Positions 61,736 through 64,000 of a stretch of 64,000 bases of DNA are shown here, in pieces. The stretch comes from Psychrobacillus sp044762745 (GTDB taxonomy: Bacteria > Bacillota > Bacilli > Bacillales_A > Planococcaceae): positions 59,135 through 123,134 of the forward strand of contig NZ_JBIWEX010000012.1 in NCBI RefSeq assembly GCF_044762745.1, read 5' to 3'. The notes under the pieces are model-generated. The model did no database searches, was not told the DNA's origin, and worked only from the letters and a program-made list of their open reading frames with translations. Position 1 is the stretch's first letter, and every line of letters starts with the position of its first letter. The position numbers and the translations under genes are program-made.

Positions 61736-61803
61736 CCCTCATAGTCCTGTCATTACGGTGACATGGTAGAGACGCTAAAGCCAATTCTTTAGCATATATG
61801 GGG
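61736..61803 (-). ncRNA. Purine riboswitch aptamer (guanine type)
   Basis: Reading minus from 61803: P1 CCC-CATA, P2 GCTAAAG / CTTTAGC with a GAATTGG-like loop, J2/3 GTCTCTACC (consensus UUUCUACC), P3 TGTCA / TGACA with loop CCGTAA, J3/1 GACTATG, P1' TATGAGGG. Every three-way-junction landmark of the G-box is present. The specificity base in J3/1 is C (GACUAUG rather than GAUUAUG), which indicates guanine or hypoxanthine. Loops L2 and L3 differ slightly from the consensus GAUAUGG and CCGUAAA. Binding should favour the terminator downstream. Confidence 0.85.
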
Positions 61804-61827
61804 ATATAATCGTCTGTTGCTATTCAT

Positions 61828-61901
61828 ATTTTAACAATACTAATGTGTAACGTCAATGCATAAATACGAACATTTTTTATAATAAAAATTATATTGTTCG
61901 G
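61828..61901 (-). promoter_or_regulatory. pur operon promoter with PurBox pair
   Basis: On minus: TTGACG (61856-61851), 17 bases, TAAAAT (61833-61828). Upstream, CCGAACAAT (61901-61893) and its inverted partner AATGTTCG (61874-61867) are separated by about 18 bases, as the two PurBoxes bound by PurR in Bacillus. PurR represses at low PRPP. The operon therefore has both initiation control (PurR) and termination control (riboswitch). Confidence 0.8.
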
Positions 61902-61916
61902 ATATTAACATTATTT

Positions 61917-62108
61917 TTATATGTTTTTCTCTTTAATACCTTTTAACATAATCAATTGTTTAACAGGTACAGGTTTTCCATCCACTTCTGCAAAAATTGG
62001 TTCTTCCCTTCTCCCTGCTATTTGAAAGCCTTGTTGCTCCATTCTTTCTATACAGGCTGTGATACTTTCATTTTCTTCTACTTCAAACCAAACTGTCTCT
62101 TTTTTCAT
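61917..62108 (-). CDS. yebG: NETI-motif protein (YebG)
   Basis: 63 aa from the ATG at 62108 (MKKETVWFEV), 9 bases after AGGAGG; an in-frame TTG at 62117 touches that site. 'ENESITACIERMEQQGFQIAGRREEPIFAEVDG' corresponds to the NETI..CL.RM...GY...RR.EEPIF pattern of YebG-type proteins, with NETI here as NESI. The same gene lies upstream of purE in B. subtilis. Function unknown. Its stop is 16 bases before the PurBox. Confidence 0.88.
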   Translation of the reverse strand: MKKETVWFEVEENESITACIERMEQQGFQIAGRREEPIFAEVDGKPVPVKQLIMLKGIKEKNI

Positions 62109-62185
62109 AGCAGACAACCTCCTACTTACTTATAAGAATAACTTATATGTACGATTTCATCAATTTGCAATGGAGTTTGGAGTAG

Positions 62186-62633
62186 GATTGTCTAACTATT
62201 TGAGGAGATTGTCCAACTTTGAAGAGAGATTGTCCATCTGTTTGAAGAGATTGTCCAGGTTTTATATAAGATTGTCCTACTTGGGGGTGGGATCGTCCAG
62301 GTTCTATACGATTGTCCAACTTTCGAGCGAGATTGTCCATCTATTTGAAGAGATTGTCCAGGTTTTATATAAGATTGTCCAAGTTGGTGGTGGGATCGTC
62401 CAGGTTCTATTTGATTGTCCAACTTTCGCGCGAGATTGTCCATCTATTCGAAGGCATTGTCCAGGTTTTATATAAGATTGTCCAAGTTTGTTGAGAGTTC
62501 GTCCAAGTTCTATACGATTGTCCAACTTTCGCGCGAGATTGTCCATCTGTTTGAAGAGATTGTCCAGGTTTTATATAAGATTGTCCTACTTGGGGGGAGA
62601 TCGTCCAATCTTTTTATATGAGTGTCAAACTAC
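62186..62633. repeat. Tandem repeat array: 22 units of about 21 bp in a 5-unit higher-order period (103 bp)
   Basis: Each unit starts GATTGTCCA or a close variant. Unit starts: 62186, 62207, 62228, 62249, 62270, 62291, 62310, 62331, 62352, 62373, 62394, 62413, 62434, 62455, 62476, 62497, 62516, 62537, 62558, 62579, 62599 and a last partial near 62620. The tails cycle through five types (AACTTTCG., ATCTGTTTGA, AGGTTTTATA, ACTTGGGGG, and AGGTTCTATAC). The fifth begins GATCGTCC in three periods and GTTCGTCC at 62497; it is 19 bases in three of the four periods. So four periods of 103 bp (the last about 104-105) repeat in register from 62207. Units are contiguous without spacers, so this is not CRISPR. 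Reading frames on both strands here are artefacts of the 7-codon period. Confidence 0.95.
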
Positions 62634-63624
62634 TGTATTTCTCATCTATTCCTTCTAATGAATTATCTAGTTTATCCCATTCTAATACATAATAAGTAGT
62701 GTTATTTGATTTTCCCTTTCTAGAAAGATTCATCGAATTCAATATTCTACTTGCTAATTGATGGGATTCTATACATAAAAAGCGCCTACATTCTTTATTT
62801 GTTATATTTTTCGAAACTAATGCAAACCACTCTCGGACAGTGAATATATGAGCAAATCTATCAATGTTTCCGCAGAGTAAACAATTCCAACCATTACTCT
62901 TCTTCATCATTTCGAATCTTCCACATTTCTCACACTTCACCCCATTAATCAATTCAGCTGGATCAATCTCCCATTTCTTGCACATTGGGAATGGAATATA
63001 AGGTTGATTAAGTTGCTTAATTTTTTGTGATATTTCATGCATTTGAGCTTCAGATAAATATTCTTTCTGTCTCTGTAACCTTCTTAAATAAACAGGTACA
63101 CTTGATGCATAAATAACAGCTGTATGATCTGGGGCTTTCATTATAATTGATTTCGTACTACTAAAGACAATTACACCAATAATGGGAATATCTAATCCAT
63201 GCTTATTCAACCATTCTCTCAGTAAAAAAGTATTCCTATCTACTTGCACTTCCGGACTCTCAAATGTATTCTTCTTACCGGTGTCTAATTCGCGTTTCAA
63301 ACAAGGTGGATCATTCTCAAAGCGCAAGTTCCCTATTATATTCTTACACTCTAGGATGACTATAAAATACTGACATATGAACAGTGTATCAATCTGGAAT
63401 TTCCCATTTGAAGTCAAGTTTACATCATGTAAAATATTATAGTTAAAAGGGAAATCGTGTTTTCTAAATACTTCTTCCACCGTTGCTTCTCCTATGATAC
63501 CTGCTCTTGCTGACATTAACTTGGAATTAATGATAATTTTCATCGTATGGTCATTTGGCAACCGTTGGTAAAGCATATGCAAGCCTAAATATTTGTAATT
63601 CGTTGTATGCTTCTTAATAATCAA
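62614..63624 (-). CDS. NERD-domain protein with C-terminal zinc ribbon
   Basis: 336 aa. TTG start 7 bases after GGAG. The NERD (nuclease-related) domain covers about residues 38-150: 'SARAGIIGEATVEEVF', 'FNYNILHDVNLTSNGKFQIDTLFICQYFIVILECKNIIGNL' (the E...D..E.K nuclease-like core). A four-Cys zinc ribbon follows: 'CEKCGRFEMMKKSNGWNCLLCG' in two CxxC pairs, about residues 230-253. Such proteins are thought to act on DNA or be plasmid-derived, but no activity is proven. The stop codon falls in the repeat array, which then forms its 3' untranslated region. Confidence 0.85.
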   Translation of the reverse strand: MIIKKHTTNYKYLGLHMLYQRLPNDHTMKIIINSKLMSARAGIIGEATVEEVFRKHDFPFNYNILHDVNLTSNGKFQIDTLFICQYFIVILECKNIIGNLRFENDPPCLKRELDTGKKNTFESPEVQVDRNTFLLREWLNKHGLDIPIIGVIVFSSTKSIIMKAPDHTAVIYASSVPVYLRRLQRQKEYLSEAQMHEISQKIKQLNQPYIPFPMCKKWEIDPAELINGVKCEKCGRFEMMKKSNGWNCLLCGNIDRFAHIFTVREWFALVSKNITNKECRRFLCIESHQLASRILNSMNLSRKGKSNNTTYYVLEWDKLDNSLEGIDEKYSSLTLI

Positions 63625-63863
63625 ATTATCACTCCTTTTTTAATTGCATATTACCATACATTTAACAATAGTAAATTTTTATTAAAAGGAGACAACTTCA
63701 TTTTTATAACTAAAAGCTAATCAAAATTTAGTTTTGATAGGAATTCAAGCACTAAAATTTAGTTCTGATAATTTTTCATCTATTTATTGTATGACGTAAG
63801 ATGTAACTATTTCCCGGGAAATGTCGTTTTAAGCATTTTATCTTTTATCCAACACTACAGAAT

Positions 63864-63897
63864 AAAAAAAGCCGTTACCGATTAATCGGTAACGACT
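63864..63897 (-). terminator. rRNA operon terminator
   Basis: Perfect stem CGTTACCGAT / ATCGGTAACG (63873-63894) with a 2-base centre, then GCTTTTTTTATT on minus, 10 bases beyond the 5S 3' end. Confidence 0.9.
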
Positions 63898-63906
63898 TCT
63901 TATTTG

Positions 63907-64000
<94 letters not shown>

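Noticed and set aside
62143..62621. Several overlapping reading frames of 60-138 codons on both strands within the repeat array
   Set aside because: The 21-bp unit is seven codons long and stop-poor, so open frames arise automatically; they break at the 19-bp units and have no ribosome sites.
62186..62633. CRISPR array
   Set aside because: Units are contiguous and only about 21 bp, with no unique spacers, no 25-45 bp repeat and no cas genes.

Overview
The window is a low-GC (visibly AT-rich) Firmicutes chromosome segment from the order Bacillales. Gene content and order fit the Bacillaceae/Planococcaceae: strong AGGAGG-type ribosome sites, frequent TTG/GTG starts, a purEKBCSQLFMNHD operon behind a PurBox and a purine riboswitch, and the conserved block yerA-yerB-yerC-pcrB-pcrA-ligA-camS-gatCAB as known from Bacillus subtilis. 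I lean to a Planococcaceae genus (Psychrobacillus/Lysinibacillus-like), but this is inference from gene content. Nearly all genes are on the minus strand; only ytoQ, its truncated copy, an M3 peptidase and some relics are on plus.

Reading from 1 to 12.9 kb: the phosphate uptake operon pstS-C-A-B with a Pho box; a five-gene aromatic ring-cleavage operon (GntR regulator, FAH-family hydrolase, flavin monooxygenase, extradiol dioxygenase, small ABM-fold protein) carrying two candidate catabolite-repression (cre) sites; an IS1182-like transposase relic; a translationally coupled MarR - FMN reductase - MenA operon with a perfect palindromic operator; a DUF4386 membrane protein and a small SET-domain protein.

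12.9-24.5 kb is the accessory part: a decayed LysM-3D cell-wall protein, two tandem ParB-like genes with no parA, a truncated duplicate of the 5' end of ytoQ, an ABC transporter (ATPase plus FtsX-type permease) beside a two-component system, yitT, ytoQ and a tRNA-dihydrouridine synthase. From 24.9 to 35.4 kb come an M3 oligoendopeptidase, a YfiT-like DinB protein, a short-chain dehydrogenase, rlmCD, a YjjG-type phosphatase, the cytochrome bd operon (micro-ORF, cydA, cydB, cydS), dagK and a thioredoxin-fold protein.

35.9-48.6 kb is the housekeeping block gatB, gatA, gatC, camS, ligA, pcrA, pcrB, yerC, yerB, yerA (amidation of misacylated tRNA, DNA ligation, helicase, archaeal-type lipid synthase). 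48.8-61.9 kb is the complete IMP biosynthesis operon with its control region. The window closes with yebG (NETI protein), a 22-unit tandem repeat array with a five-unit higher-order period, a NERD-domain protein whose stop codon lies in that array, and the 3' part of a 5S rRNA gene with the rRNA operon terminator.

Most unusual features: the 21-bp/103-bp higher-order repeat array at 62.2-62.6 kb and a second 21-bp periodic array at 30.2 kb; the ParB-like tandem pair; the cyd micro-ORFs; the quinone-type MarR/FMN reductase/MenA operon; the cre-controlled but incomplete aromatic operon; and the partial ytoQ duplication.
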